From Chloroflexota bacterium (GTDB lineage Bacteria; Chloroflexota; UBA11872; UBA12225; JAJDUF01): a DNA stretch of 64,000 nt. The translations under genes were made by a program, and so were the position numbers. Every line of letters starts with the position of its first letter. Positions within the stretch are counted from its first letter, which is position 1. Positions 37,849 through 46,718 of the stretch are shown here, in pieces. The notes under the pieces are model-generated. The model made no database searches. It worked only from the letters and a program-made list of their open reading frames with translations, and had not been told where the DNA came from. Where the stretch lies: contig JAJDUF010000011.1 in NCBI GenBank assembly GCA_022826725.1, positions 124,001 through 188,000 on the forward strand, given 5' to 3'.

Positions 37849-38868
37849 ATGCGTATTGCGATCAACGGCTTCGGGCGCATCGGTCGGCAGGCATTCAAGG
37901 CGCTGGGCGAACGGCATCCTGACCTGGACGTTGTCGCCATCAACGATCTCTTCGACAGCGACACCAACGCGCACTTGCTGAAGTACGACAGCAACTACGG
38001 CACGTTCGACGGCACGATTGAAGCGACCGACGCGGGCCTGGTCGTGAACGGGCGGGAGATACAGGTCTTCTCGGAGCGCGAGTGGACCGACCTGCCGTGG
38101 GGTGCGCTGGACATTGATCTGGTTATCGAGGCGACCGGGGTGGGGACGGCACGGGAGATGGCGGCAAAGCACCTGACGGCGGGCGCCGGGCGGGTGCTGA
38201 TCTCGGCTCCGGCGACGGACGAGGACATTACGGTGGTGCTGGGCGTGAACGATGAGCAGTACGACCCTGAACAGCACCGGATCATCTCGAATGCGTCCTG
38301 CACGACGAACGGGCTGGCGCCGGTGGTGAAGGTACTCTGGGACAACTTCGGGATCAGCAAGGGCGTGATGACGACGATCCATGCCTACACCAATTCGCAG
38401 CAGGTACTCGACGTGGCGGGGCCGAAAGGGGCGGCGGACCGCGAGCTACGCGCTGGCGCCATGAACATCATCCCGACGAGCACCGGCGCAGCGCGGGCCG
38501 TGGCGCTGGTGCTGCCGGAGGTGAAGGGGATCGTGGACGGGCTGGCCTACCGGGTGCCGACGCCGACGGTGAGCATCGTCGAGTTCATCGCGACGGTGGA
38601 GCGGGCGACGGCGACGGATGAGGTGAACGACGCGCTGCGGGCGGCGGCGGCCGGCCGGATGGAAGGCGTGCTCGATGTGACCGACGCACCGCTCGTTTCG
38701 ATGGACCTGAAGGGCAACACGCACTCGTCCATCGTGGATTCGCAACTGACGATGGTGATGGGTGACGATCTGGTGAAGGTCGCGGCCTGGTACGACAACG
38801 AGTGGGGCTATGCGTGCCGGGTTGCCGACGTGACGAACCTGATTGCCACTCGCGTGGCGGCGGCGTAA
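37849..38868 (+). CDS. gap: Glyceraldehyde-3-phosphate dehydrogenase, type I
   Basis: Converts glyceraldehyde 3-phosphate to 1,3-bisphosphoglycerate in glycolysis. The 339-residue protein begins MRIAINGFGRIGRQAF (NAD-binding). It has INDLFD with an Asp that favours NAD over NADP, the active-site ASCTTN with C151, and the C-terminal WYDNEWGY motif. Followed 64 bases later by pgk, the usual glycolytic operon order. Confidence 0.97.
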   Translation: MRIAINGFGRIGRQAFKALGERHPDLDVVAINDLFDSDTNAHLLKYDSNYGTFDGTIEATDAGLVVNGREIQVFSEREWTDLPWGALDIDLVIEATGVGTAREMAAKHLTAGAGRVLISAPATDEDITVVLGVNDEQYDPEQHRIISNASCTTNGLAPVVKVLWDNFGISKGVMTTIHAYTNSQQVLDVAGPKGAADRELRAGAMNIIPTSTGAARAVALVLPEVKGIVDGLAYRVPTPTVSIVEFIATVERATATDEVNDALRAAAAGRMEGVLDVTDAPLVSMDLKGNTHSSIVDSQLTMVMGDDLVKVAAWYDNEWGYACRVADVTNLIATRVAAA

Positions 38869-38932
38869 GGATGCCGGCCTGCGCTTCCCGGCGGCGTATG
38901 GCAATAGGAAGATTGGCCATCGGAGACGCGCA

Positions 38933-40114
38933 GTGAACAAGCAAACGATCCGCGACGTGGCGGTAGCCGGCAAGCGCGTGCTGGTGCGCGTGGACTTCAA
39001 CGTGCCGCTCGACGGCACGGGGATCACGGACGACACGCGCATTCGCGCCGCGCTGCCGACGATCAACGCACTGCGGGATGCCGGGGCGCGGGTGGTGCTG
39101 CTGTCCCACCTCGGCCGGCCCAAGGGCACCGTCGTCGCGGCGCTGCGATTGGCCCCGGTGGCGGAGCGCCTGAGCGAGCTACTGGGCACTTCGGTCGCAA
39201 CCAGCACTGCCTGCATCGGTCCGGAAGCGGAGGCGGTCGCGGCCGGCTTGCGGCCGGGCGAGGTGGCGCTGCTGGAGAACGTGCGCTTCCATGCCGCAGA
39301 GGAGCGCAACGATCCGGCCTTTGCGCGTGCGCTTGCCGAGCTAGGCGACCTCTACGTCAACGACGCCTTTGGCGCAGCGCACCGCGCCCATGCCTCGACG
39401 GAGGGGATTGCTCACGTGCTGCCGGCCGTCGCCGGCCTCCTGCTGGAGCGCGAGTTGGCGGTGTTGGGCAGCGCCCTAGAGCAGCCGGAGCGGCCGTTCG
39501 CGGCGATCATCGGCGGCGTCAAAGTCTCGGATAAGATCGAGGTCATTGATCACCTGCTGACACGCGCGGACGAGCTGCTGATCGGCGGTGGCGTGGCCAA
39601 TACGTTTCTCCGCGCCCAAGGCTACGAGATCGGTCGCTCGCGGCACGAACCGGACAAGGTTGCGCTCGCCGCCGAGCTATTGGAGCGAGCCGGGCAAAGC
39701 GACTGCGAGCTGCTGCTGCCGACCGACGTGGTAGTGGCGCCAGAGGCGGCGGACGACGTGCCGCATCAAGTGTTTGCCGTGGACCAGACACCGGCCAACG
39801 GCATGATCCTGGACATCGGACCGCAGACGGTCCAACACTACGTCCAAGCGGTGGAGTCGGCGCACACCGTCATCTGGAACGGCCCGCTGGGACTGTTCGA
39901 GATCGAGCCGTTCTCCGCCGGTACCCGTGCGCTGGCCGCCGCCGTCGGCCACTGCCCCGGCACGACGATAGTGGGCGGTGGCGATTCGATTGCAGCCATC
40001 GAGCAAGCGGGGTTGAGCGACCGGATTACGCACGTCTCGACCGGCGGGGGCGCTTCGCTGGAGTTCTTGAGCGGGCGGATGCTGCCCGGTGTTGCGGCCC
40101 TCGCGGAGAGGTAG
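38933..40114 (+). CDS. pgk: Phosphoglycerate kinase
   Basis: Transfers phosphate from 1,3-bisphosphoglycerate to ADP, the next glycolytic step after Gap. The 393-residue protein shows VLVRVDFNVPLD, LLSHLGRPKG, YVNDAFGAAHRAHAS and the nucleotide-binding TIVGGGDSIAAIEQAG. The start is a GTG at 38933 with GGAGA eight bases upstream; it places the first conserved strand at the usual distance. Operon with gap. Confidence 0.97.
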   Translation: MNKQTIRDVAVAGKRVLVRVDFNVPLDGTGITDDTRIRAALPTINALRDAGARVVLLSHLGRPKGTVVAALRLAPVAERLSELLGTSVATSTACIGPEAEAVAAGLRPGEVALLENVRFHAAEERNDPAFARALAELGDLYVNDAFGAAHRAHASTEGIAHVLPAVAGLLLERELAVLGSALEQPERPFAAIIGGVKVSDKIEVIDHLLTRADELLIGGGVANTFLRAQGYEIGRSRHEPDKVALAAELLERAGQSDCELLLPTDVVVAPEAADDVPHQVFAVDQTPANGMILDIGPQTVQHYVQAVESAHTVIWNGPLGLFEIEPFSAGTRALAAAVGHCPGTTIVGGGDSIAAIEQAGLSDRITHVSTGGGASLEFLSGRMLPGVAALAER

Positions 40115-40205
40115 CCGGCCGCGCACACTTTCTGCCGGTAGCGGCTTGCTCTTTAGGGCCAGGCGGTTGTAAGCTGGCCATTTGGTTAGTATGGAGAGTA
40201 AGGCG

Positions 40206-40595
40206 ATGGTTGCCGAAGAGAAAGCGGCGATTCAAGGTCTCATCGAACGCATAGCGGACCTGAAACGTAAGCGTGTCGAGTTGAGGCAGGAAAGACGCGA
40301 ACTCGAAGATAGGGTCGTAGTGATCCAGGCTAGGACCAGAGCGAGCGTTGTCACTGCCACAGATGCCAAGGGAAGAGCGCGCTACACGAACGAACAGACA
40401 AGACAGGCGGCGCTGGCCCTGAAGCTCCAAGAACATGAAGACTATCAGCGGTTCCAGAAGACAATACGGGAATCGGAAGACGAAGAAGCCTTACTCGTCA
40501 TTGAGATCGAGAGGCTTGAGAGCACGCAGCGGCTCTTGATGGCGACGTTGCGTATCCTCCATGCCCAATCTCCCACAGGGAACAATGATCTTTGA
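40206..40595 (+). CDS. Unknown coiled-coil protein (129 aa)
   Basis: Charged and helical throughout, for example LIERIADLKRKRVELRQER and EEALLVIEIERLESTQRLL, with heptad-like leucines. This indicates a coiled coil. The chosen ATG at 40206 has GGAGAGTAAGG upstream; an ATG five codons earlier is possible. Lower G+C than neighbours. The end abuts the next small gene. Function unknown. Confidence 0.6.
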   Translation: MVAEEKAAIQGLIERIADLKRKRVELRQERRELEDRVVVIQARTRASVVTATDAKGRARYTNEQTRQAALALKLQEHEDYQRFQKTIRESEDEEALLVIEIERLESTQRLLMATLRILHAQSPTGNNDL

Positions 40596-40785
40596 CCTGT
40601 ATCGTGAAGTGGCACTGGCTTACGACCTGCCAACCGAGGGACTGCGCCGCGGCGACGTGGCGCTTGATGTCTTCAATGCCGTTGGCGAGACCGTAAAGGT
40701 GATCGTGGTACCGGCCTCGGCTCTTGCGCCGCTGACGGCCGACCAGGTGTGGTCGGTGCGACCGCTGACGACCGCTAGTCGCTGA
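40585..40785 (+). CDS. DUF4926-like small protein (66 aa)
   Basis: MIFDLYREVALAYDLPTEGL, GDVALDVFNAVGE and VIVVPASALAPL match the compact beta-barrel pattern of DUF4926 proteins, often found beside toxin-antitoxin-like genes. It overlaps the coiled-coil gene by 11 bases and precedes the UPF0175 gene by 20 bases, so the three are likely co-transcribed. Function unknown. Confidence 0.7.
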   Translation: MIFDLYREVALAYDLPTEGLRRGDVALDVFNAVGETVKVIVVPASALAPLTADQVWSVRPLTTASR

Positions 40786-40805
40786 CAGTTGCGAGGACGC
40801 TACCG

Positions 40806-41057
40806 ATGCAAGTGACGATACCGGACGAATTGCGCCGATTTCTGGATGACGGCGATCAGACGGTGGATGCTGCCCTGACCTACTATGCCGTGCTTGGCCT
40901 CTACCAGGCCGGGCGAATTTCCGGCGGTAAGGCGGCCGAGTTACTGGGTCTGCCGAAGTGGGATTTCCTGGCGCAAGCGGCCGCTGCCGGAGTCCCATAC
41001 TTTCGGTACGCACCCGGCGAGTTGGCCCGTGAGCTTGAATCACTCCGAGGTCACTAG
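40806..41057 (+). CDS. UPF0175-family antitoxin-like protein (83 aa)
   Basis: A short helical protein with the UPF0175 pattern ALTYYAVLGLYQAGRISGGKA, then AELLGLPKWDFLA, a putative helix-turn-helix. Members are commonly paired with PIN-type DUF3368 toxins; none is present next to it, and the upstream partner is a DUF4926 protein. The ATG at 40806 is preceded by GAGGACG. Confidence 0.8.
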   Translation: MQVTIPDELRRFLDDGDQTVDAALTYYAVLGLYQAGRISGGKAAELLGLPKWDFLAQAAAAGVPYFRYAPGELARELESLRGH

Positions 41058-41091
41058 CGCGGCCTAGTGGTGCAGCCACAGGCAGGGGCGC

Positions 41092-41097
41092 TACAAT
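41092..41097 (+). promoter_or_regulatory. Candidate -10 element (GCTACAATCCT) for TGS GTPase
   Basis: TACAAT lies 58 bases upstream of the GTPase start and is embedded in the same GCTACAATCCT context as the element at 31368. No clear -35 hexamer is visible. Confidence 0.4.
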
Positions 41098-41154
41098 CCT
41101 GACAGGCCGGTTCTCGCCTTGATGGAGCGGTACCGGCTGTTTGGGGACTGAAGG

Positions 41155-42150
41155 ATGCCTGCCAATCTGACGCCGGCCTACTATGAGGCCGAGGAAGAGT
41201 ATCGCCAGGCCGATACCATCGCCGAGAAGCAGAAGGCGCTGCGCCGGATGCTGGCGGTCATGCCCAAGCACAAGGGCACGGACCACCTGCGGGCCGACCT
41301 CCGCACGCGGATGGCCAAGCTCCGGGATCAGGCGGAGACGCAATCGCGCTCTGGGAGCCGCTGGAACCCCTACACGGTCCGCAAGGAGGGCGCGGGGCAA
41401 GTCGCGCTCGTCGGGCTGGCCAACGCCGGCAAGTCGCACCTCATGGCCGCGTTGACGGGGGCGAAACCGCGGGTTGCCGACTATCCGTATAGCACGCTGG
41501 AACCGCAGCCGGCGATGCTCCGCTACGAAAACGTCCACATCCAGCTGGTGGACCTGCCGCCGATTGACATGCACCACACCAACGGCTGGATACGGTCGCT
41601 GGTGCGGCAGGCCGATGTGCTGCTCGTCGTCCTCGATCTGGCGTCCGACCCGGTGGAGTCGCTAGAGCTGGTGCTGGAGGAGTTGACAACCATCGGCCTG
41701 GAACCGGTCGTGCGGTTGCCAGCCGATACTGACAATGAGGTTGCACGGTCGGCCGAGCCGAAGCGAGTGCGCGTCGTCGGTACGCACCTGGACCTCCCCG
41801 GTGCGGAGGAGGCCGGCGCGGCCTTACAGGCGGAGTTTGGTCAACGGTTCCCCACGCTGACCGTCAGCGTGACCGCTGGCGACGGGCTGGACGCGCTGGG
41901 ACGATGGCTCTTCTCGGCCCTGGACATAGTGCGCGTGCATACGCGGGCGAAGGGCCAGAAACCCGACTACAACCGGCCGGTCGTGCTGCGTCGGGGCGCT
42001 ACGCTCGAAACGCTGGCCGCGGCCCTGCACATCGAGTGGATGGGTACGGTGAAGTACGCGCAGGTCTGGGGCAACGGCAAGTTCGATGGCCAGCACGTCA
42101 GCCGGACCTACGTGCTCGAAGACGGCGACACCATCGAGCTACGCATGTAG
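41155..42150 (+). CDS. DRG/Obg-family GTPase with TGS domain
   Basis: A 331-residue P-loop GTPase. An N-terminal helical region (residues 1-78) is followed by G1 GLANAGKS (87-94), the switch segment ADYPYSTLEPQPAM and G3 LVDLPPID. The domain has NxxD-like positions changed to THLDLPG. The C-terminal TGS domain begins near residue 255 (PVVLRRGATLETLAAALH) and ends YVLEDGDTIELRM. Such proteins bind ribosomes. Single gene with its own likely promoter. Confidence 0.88.
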   Translation: MPANLTPAYYEAEEEYRQADTIAEKQKALRRMLAVMPKHKGTDHLRADLRTRMAKLRDQAETQSRSGSRWNPYTVRKEGAGQVALVGLANAGKSHLMAALTGAKPRVADYPYSTLEPQPAMLRYENVHIQLVDLPPIDMHHTNGWIRSLVRQADVLLVVLDLASDPVESLELVLEELTTIGLEPVVRLPADTDNEVARSAEPKRVRVVGTHLDLPGAEEAGAALQAEFGQRFPTLTVSVTAGDGLDALGRWLFSALDIVRVHTRAKGQKPDYNRPVVLRRGATLETLAAALHIEWMGTVKYAQVWGNGKFDGQHVSRTYVLEDGDTIELRM

Positions 42151-42177
42151 GCCAGCCCCGCAGTGCGCCACCATTGT

Positions 42178-43236
42178 CTAGGGGATCATGGGAGCGCTGG
42201 TCTGGTCTGACGCTTCTGCGGCGCTGCGAGGAGCCTCATTCTTGTGGAAGTGCTGCACCAGCAATAGCCCGATGGTCGTGATGGACACAATGACAATCCC
42301 TCCGTGGATAAACCGGAGCGCTCCGGGAGGGAACGTGTCCCATAGCGACCACACGGCGATGGTGAAGCCGGTCAGCCCCAGCACCAAGTAGGTCACAAGG
42401 ACGGCGATGCGCTGTTTCCTGGCTTTTACTTGAGCCGTGAAGACGGCGATGATGGCGTAGACGACGACACAGGTGGCTGCGGTCGAGCCGGCTCTTATGA
42501 AATGGACCCCGATTTCTCTTCCGGAGAGGTCCCCGGCCGCCCACCATAGCGCATCCAGAATCTCCACGGCGATGATCGCCGTCAGCACGTACATCGCCTG
42601 GCGCACCACGACGTAGATGCGGTCCGGTCCAACCACTATGAGGGACAAATATCCGGCATATGTTCCGCACAACCCGACGCCGATCACCGAGAAAATGGCC
42701 CGCCGCAACTCGTTGGGGCCACCCGCGAAGTCGGTCCAGACTTGCCAGATCATGATGAGCAGGCCCACGCTCAGAAGAGCCGCCCATATCGGCGGAAGGA
42801 ACGACAGAGCCTGCCAAAGCGCACTGTCTCGGCCGCGATAGCTGTAGACGAGGTAGGAGTTGGCAGCAACACTCAACATGATCCCAACAATGATGAGCAT
42901 GCTGAAGAGCAAGTCCGGCAGGTTAATGAAACCGAGATCGAAGCGGAGCGAAAGCAGTCCGATAATGGTCCAGGTGAGGACGCCTACGGCGGCAGACCAA
43001 ATCAGAATCGGGGCCACAACTGCCAAGAAGCCGCGGGATGTATCTATTTTGAGAAAGCGCCGGTAGCGACTCCGATCCTCACCTGTCGCCGCAGGAGCGT
43101 CATCCGGACGCGGCTGGCTCTTGCCTGCGCTTGCCGTAGCCGGCGCAGCGTCCTCTGAGACAGAGGCGCCGCAGCGCATGCAGAACTTGGCATCTTCAGC
43201 CAGCTGGGTGCCACAGTTCGAGCAGTAGCTGTTCAT
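42178..43236 (-). CDS. Zinc-ribbon polytopic membrane protein (352 aa)
   Basis: Starts MNSYCSNCGTQLAEDAKFC with cysteines C5, C8, C19 and C22, a zinc_ribbon_2 domain at the cytoplasmic N-terminus. A hydrophilic linker runs to about residue 55, then eight or so transmembrane helices follow (for example LLFSMLIIVGIMLSV, AIIAVFTAQVK). No transport or enzyme motif is recognised. Start set by the zinc-ribbon methionine; an upstream open stretch lacks a ribosome-binding site. Convergent with the GTPase gene. Confidence 0.75.
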   Translation of the reverse strand: MNSYCSNCGTQLAEDAKFCMRCGASVSEDAAPATASAGKSQPRPDDAPAATGEDRSRYRRFLKIDTSRGFLAVVAPILIWSAAVGVLTWTIIGLLSLRFDLGFINLPDLLFSMLIIVGIMLSVAANSYLVYSYRGRDSALWQALSFLPPIWAALLSVGLLIMIWQVWTDFAGGPNELRRAIFSVIGVGLCGTYAGYLSLIVVGPDRIYVVVRQAMYVLTAIIAVEILDALWWAAGDLSGREIGVHFIRAGSTAATCVVVYAIIAVFTAQVKARKQRIAVLVTYLVLGLTGFTIAVWSLWDTFPPGALRFIHGGIVIVSITTIGLLLVQHFHKNEAPRSAAEASDQTSAPMIP

Positions 43237-43471
43237 TCGACTGCTTCCCTTCGGACTGGCTGGCGAGGCCTTTCGGACCTGCCGGCAGGTAGCGCTTACT
43301 GGCCACAGGGTACCTGAGTGGATGCTGCCGGACAACGTATGATGTGTGGGAATCTGCTCAACATCGTCAACGCATGACAGGTAGGGGCCGGTAGTTGGCC
43401 GCGACACACAGACCGGTGGCGTGTCGGGACATGACAGAGCCGGACTGTTGCCGGCGTGGGAGGTGATCACC

Positions 43472-44140
43472 TTGATTCGCTATGTGTTAGTCTTCGCGCT
43501 TACTTCCGTCATCGTTGTCGGAATCATAGTCATCACAGTGATATTCTATGAAGATACCGCGCCCGCGCCACGCTCCGCCGAGGCTCCAACGTCCGTGCCT
43601 ATCCCCGCTGCCACTTCAGCGGCTGTGTCGCGCTCCAGCGACACGCTGACGACGGCGCCACGGCCCACGGCCAGATCCAATCCGGCGGCCAGGTTCATAC
43701 CAACGGTCGCGCCCCGGCCTACGCTCGTGACGCCGCTTAGGTCTACGCCGCTGCCGCGCGGCAATCCAGCGCTCAAGCAGGCGATTTTCTTCGATGAAGC
43801 TGGCGAAGTGAAGAAACTCATCGCTGCCGGGACACCGGTCAACGCCAGCGACGAAGACGGCGACCCATTCCTGTACACGGCGATATGGGCTTCCACTCCC
43901 GAAATCGTGCGGATTCTCGTGGACGCAGGCGCCGACGTGGATGCAAGACGGGCCAATAACGAGCCGCTGCTGTACACGGCGATCTGGCGGGGTAAGACGG
44001 AGGCACTGAAGATACTCGTCGCCGCTGGCGCGGACGTGAACGCGAGGAGGGCCAACGGCGAGTCGCTCCTCACCGCAGCGCGAAGAAGGGGCACGGATGA
44101 AATCGTGCAGGTCCTCGTAGCTGCCGGGGCCAAGGAATAG
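43472..44140 (+). CDS. Membrane-anchored ankyrin-repeat protein (222 aa)
   Basis: A TTG start follows GGAGGTGA by five bases. Residues 1-26 are one transmembrane helix (LIRYVLVFALTSVIVVGII). A Pro/Thr/Ala-rich linker follows to about residue 105, and then about four ankyrin repeats such as EIVRILVDAGADVDARRAN and EALKILVAAGADVNARRAN. Likely displays the repeats outside the membrane as a protein-binding module. Divergent from the zinc-ribbon gene. Confidence 0.8.
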   Translation: MIRYVLVFALTSVIVVGIIVITVIFYEDTAPAPRSAEAPTSVPIPAATSAAVSRSSDTLTTAPRPTARSNPAARFIPTVAPRPTLVTPLRSTPLPRGNPALKQAIFFDEAGEVKKLIAAGTPVNASDEDGDPFLYTAIWASTPEIVRILVDAGADVDARRANNEPLLYTAIWRGKTEALKILVAAGADVNARRANGESLLTAARRRGTDEIVQVLVAAGAKE

Positions 44141-44340
44141 TTGCAGACCGTCGTCGAGCCGCGCGGGCAGTGAAGTCGTGCAGATCAAGGAACCGTCCGC
44201 TGCGGGTCCTGGCCTGCGTTTCGGAGTCCCCATCCTACCTTTATGGAAGGCGCAACCGGCGACTACGTCGGCCTGTTCCGCTGGCGTGCGCTATAGATTC
44301 CGGCCCGTGTTCGGTACCTGCCCGGTGGGGCACTTGCCCC

Positions 44341-44357
44341 TTGTGCAAGTTGCACAA
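44341..44357. promoter_or_regulatory. Perfect inverted repeat, possible operator upstream of peptide and amt genes
   Basis: TTGTGCAA-G-TTGCACAA has two 8-bp arms around one base, 135 bases upstream of the 31-residue peptide gene and 500 bases upstream of amt. The size fits a dimeric repressor site, but no regulator is identified. Confidence 0.4.
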
Positions 44358-44491
44358 ACGGCGGTCAGTAGGTTCGGATACATCACACGTCGTCCAGCCA
44401 CAGCCGCTCACGTATCTTATGGTTCAGCAGCGTTGCTCACCGGTTCTAGCCGAGCGGAGCAGCAAACCAAAACTAGCCGGAGGGGACAGGG

Positions 44492-44587
44492 ATGCCAGCA
44501 GAAGCCATCGTCGGAGTAGCAGCTTTCGCCGGACTCTTTACCCTCTGGACCATCGTGCCTAGCTTCATTCGCAAGCGCGGCAAGTAG
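44492..44587 (+). CDS. 31-residue single-span membrane peptide
   Basis: ATG at 44492 is preceded by GGAGGGGACAGG. The peptide is MPAEAIVGVAAFAGLFTLW followed by TIVPSFIRKRGK, one hydrophobic helix with a basic cytoplasmic end. The strong ribosome-binding site and protein-like design support translation despite its size. It lies between an operator-like palindrome and the ammonium transporter gene, 269 bases upstream of the latter. Function unknown; a link to the transporter is only positional. Confidence 0.6.
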   Translation: MPAEAIVGVAAFAGLFTLWTIVPSFIRKRGK

Positions 44588-44856
44588 TAAGCGCGGTACC
44601 GGCTCACGCCGCACTCGCCGCCACAGGTTCTCGTCAGCCCACGGCCTCAGCAGCGTCCTCTCCCGACTAAGACCGTAAGCCCTCGCCGCTGCTTGCCATT
44701 TGCAGCGAGCAGTGTGAGGCCTTCGTTTCACTGGAGGCTGGATTGCTGTGGATGTCGCCGCCTGTCTGGGGTAGCTCGCAGGTGCCGTGTTGGGGAACGG
44801 TTGCCTTGCACTCGTAGTTGGTTGCACTCGTACCGGGATAAGGAGGGAGAAGAGAG

Positions 44857-46290
44857 ATGAATGACCGCAGGAATTATCGGCAAACCCAGAGCCAGGATCG
44901 CCCGGCAGCGCGACGCTGGCCGTGGGCCGGTGTGCTCTTGGGTACGCTCGGACTCGCCATGGTGCCGACCGCGGCGCTGGCGGCCGGCGATCCTACCGGT
45001 GGTGATCCCGGCAGTCAGGACGCGCTGCGGGCGGCGAACTTCTCGTGGGTGCTCGTAGCCGCCTTCCTGGTGTTCTTCATGCAGGCCGGCTTCGCCTTCC
45101 TGGGCGCCGGTTTCATTCGGGCCAAGAACACGGTCAACTACCTGACCAAGAGTTTCCTCGATTTCTGCATGGCCTCGCTCTCCTATTGGGCATTCGGCTT
45201 TGCGCTGATGTGGGGTGGCTCCAAGGCGGCCTCCGGTCTTGACGACGGGAATGCGATCATCGGCTATTCCGGGTTCTTCCTGACCGGCGACGCCTACGAC
45301 GTGGACACGATCCTGAGCTGGTTCTTCCAGATGGTCTTCGCCGCGACGGCCGCGACTATCGTCGCCGGCGCCGTTGCCGAGCGCACCAAAATCAACGCCT
45401 ACCTCGCCTACAGCTTCATTGTCGGCGCGGTCATCTACCCGATCTACGGCCACTGGGTCTGGGGTGGTGGCTGGCTCGGTAGCTTGGAACTGGGGACCGG
45501 CGTGAAGGACTTTGCCGGCAGCGGTGTCGTTCATGCCGTCGGTGGACTGGTCGGACTGGCCGGCGCTTGGATGGTCGGACCGCGGATTGGCAAGTTCAAC
45601 GCGGACGGCACGCCCAACAAGATTCGCGGCCACAACATGATGTACGTCTTGATCGGCACGTTCATCCTGTTCTTCGGCTGGTTCGGCTTCAATCCCGGTA
45701 GCACGCTCGCCGCGGGCGATCTCAGGATCGCCGTGATCGCCACGAACACCTTCTTGGCCGGGGCCGTCGGCGCCGTTGCGGCCATGTACATCACGATGGT
45801 TCGTACCGGTGGCAAGGTGGACCTGGAGATGTCCTGCAACGGCGCATTGGCCGGACTGGTCGGGATTACGGCGCCGTGTGCCTACGTGGCGCCGTGGGCA
45901 GCGGTCGTGATCGGCGCGATTGCGGCCGTGGTGTTGATCGTCAGCCTGTGGTTCGTCGAGAGCGTGCTGAAGGTGGACGATCCAGTGGGTGCCGTCTCGG
46001 TGCATGGCTCCAACGGGCTATGGGGGCTGCTGGCGGTGGGTATCTTCGCCGATGGCAGCTACGGCGACGTGAAGGGCCTGATCGTCGGCGACGTTGGGCA
46101 GTTGCTGGCACAACTCGTGGACGTCGGTGTGGTGCTCGTCTGGGGCTTGGGGACCGGCTTTATCCTGTTCGGTATTCTCAAGGTCACGATGGGGCTGCGG
46201 GTCTCGGAGGAAGAGGAGCTTGCGGGACTCGACGTACCGGAGCATGGGACCGAGGCCTATCCCGCGGACACGACGGCGACGGCGGCTTGA
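44857..46290 (+). CDS. amt: Ammonium transporter (Amt family)
   Basis: A 477-residue ammonium channel. An N-terminal extension with a signal sequence (residues about 20-43, ending PTAALAAGD) precedes the eleven transmembrane helices. Family blocks are NYLTKSFLDFCMASLSYW, the first pore histidine in YPIYGHWVWGG and the second in VSVHGSNGLWGLL. ATG at 44857 has GGAGGGAGAAGAGAG upstream. No glnK follows, which is unusual for amt operons; regulation by a PII protein would have to come from elsewhere. A strong hairpin follows the stop. Confidence 0.93.
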   Translation: MNDRRNYRQTQSQDRPAARRWPWAGVLLGTLGLAMVPTAALAAGDPTGGDPGSQDALRAANFSWVLVAAFLVFFMQAGFAFLGAGFIRAKNTVNYLTKSFLDFCMASLSYWAFGFALMWGGSKAASGLDDGNAIIGYSGFFLTGDAYDVDTILSWFFQMVFAATAATIVAGAVAERTKINAYLAYSFIVGAVIYPIYGHWVWGGGWLGSLELGTGVKDFAGSGVVHAVGGLVGLAGAWMVGPRIGKFNADGTPNKIRGHNMMYVLIGTFILFFGWFGFNPGSTLAAGDLRIAVIATNTFLAGAVGAVAAMYITMVRTGGKVDLEMSCNGALAGLVGITAPCAYVAPWAAVVIGAIAAVVLIVSLWFVESVLKVDDPVGAVSVHGSNGLWGLLAVGIFADGSYGDVKGLIVGDVGQLLAQLVDVGVVLVWGLGTGFILFGILKVTMGLRVSEEEELAGLDVPEHGTEAYPADTTATAA

Positions 46291-46718
46291 CCTGAGCCAT
46301 CGCGGTGTCCTGAACACTGCTCGACGGTGGCCGGCTGCTCTCAGAGCAGCCGGCCACGCTGCTTAATGGAGCGTTCACCGACCGGACGGAACCTGCGGAA
46401 AACCCGGCATCGCCGCCTCGCGCGGTTGACAGAATGACCTGCGGTAGGCTACTTTTTGCAGCGACATTCCGCTTTGGGGATGAGTACACCTACCCCCAAC
46501 CCCCTCCCTAAAGGGAAGGGGCTAGAGGGTGCCTTCGCGGCAGCCCTCACCCCGACCCTCTCCCCGTGGGGGAGGGAGAGGCCGGCGTAAGTGGTATACA
46601 ACAACTCAGAAGGAGGAACCCGAGCGAGCGTAGAGCGACAGTGGTTGTGTGCGAGGCAAGCAGTTGAGGGTATGGACAGCACCCTCGGAAGCAGTTTCCA
46701 TGAAGGAGGATGAGTAAG
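46291..46718. other. Intergenic region with hairpin and two palindromic repeats
   Basis: Besides the hairpin at 46327-46357, there are two repeats: CCCCTCCCTAAAGGGAAGGGG (about 46500-46521) and CCGACCCTCTCCCCGTGGGGGAGGG-type (about 46552-46577). The leader of the solute-binding protein follows. No gene is supported. Confidence 0.6.
46327..46357 (+). terminator. Hairpin after amt
   Basis: GTGGCCGGCTGCTCT and AGAGCAGCCGGCCAC are perfect 15-base complements separated by one base, 37 bases after the amt stop. A T-run is lacking, so termination is likely but not proved. Confidence 0.6.
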
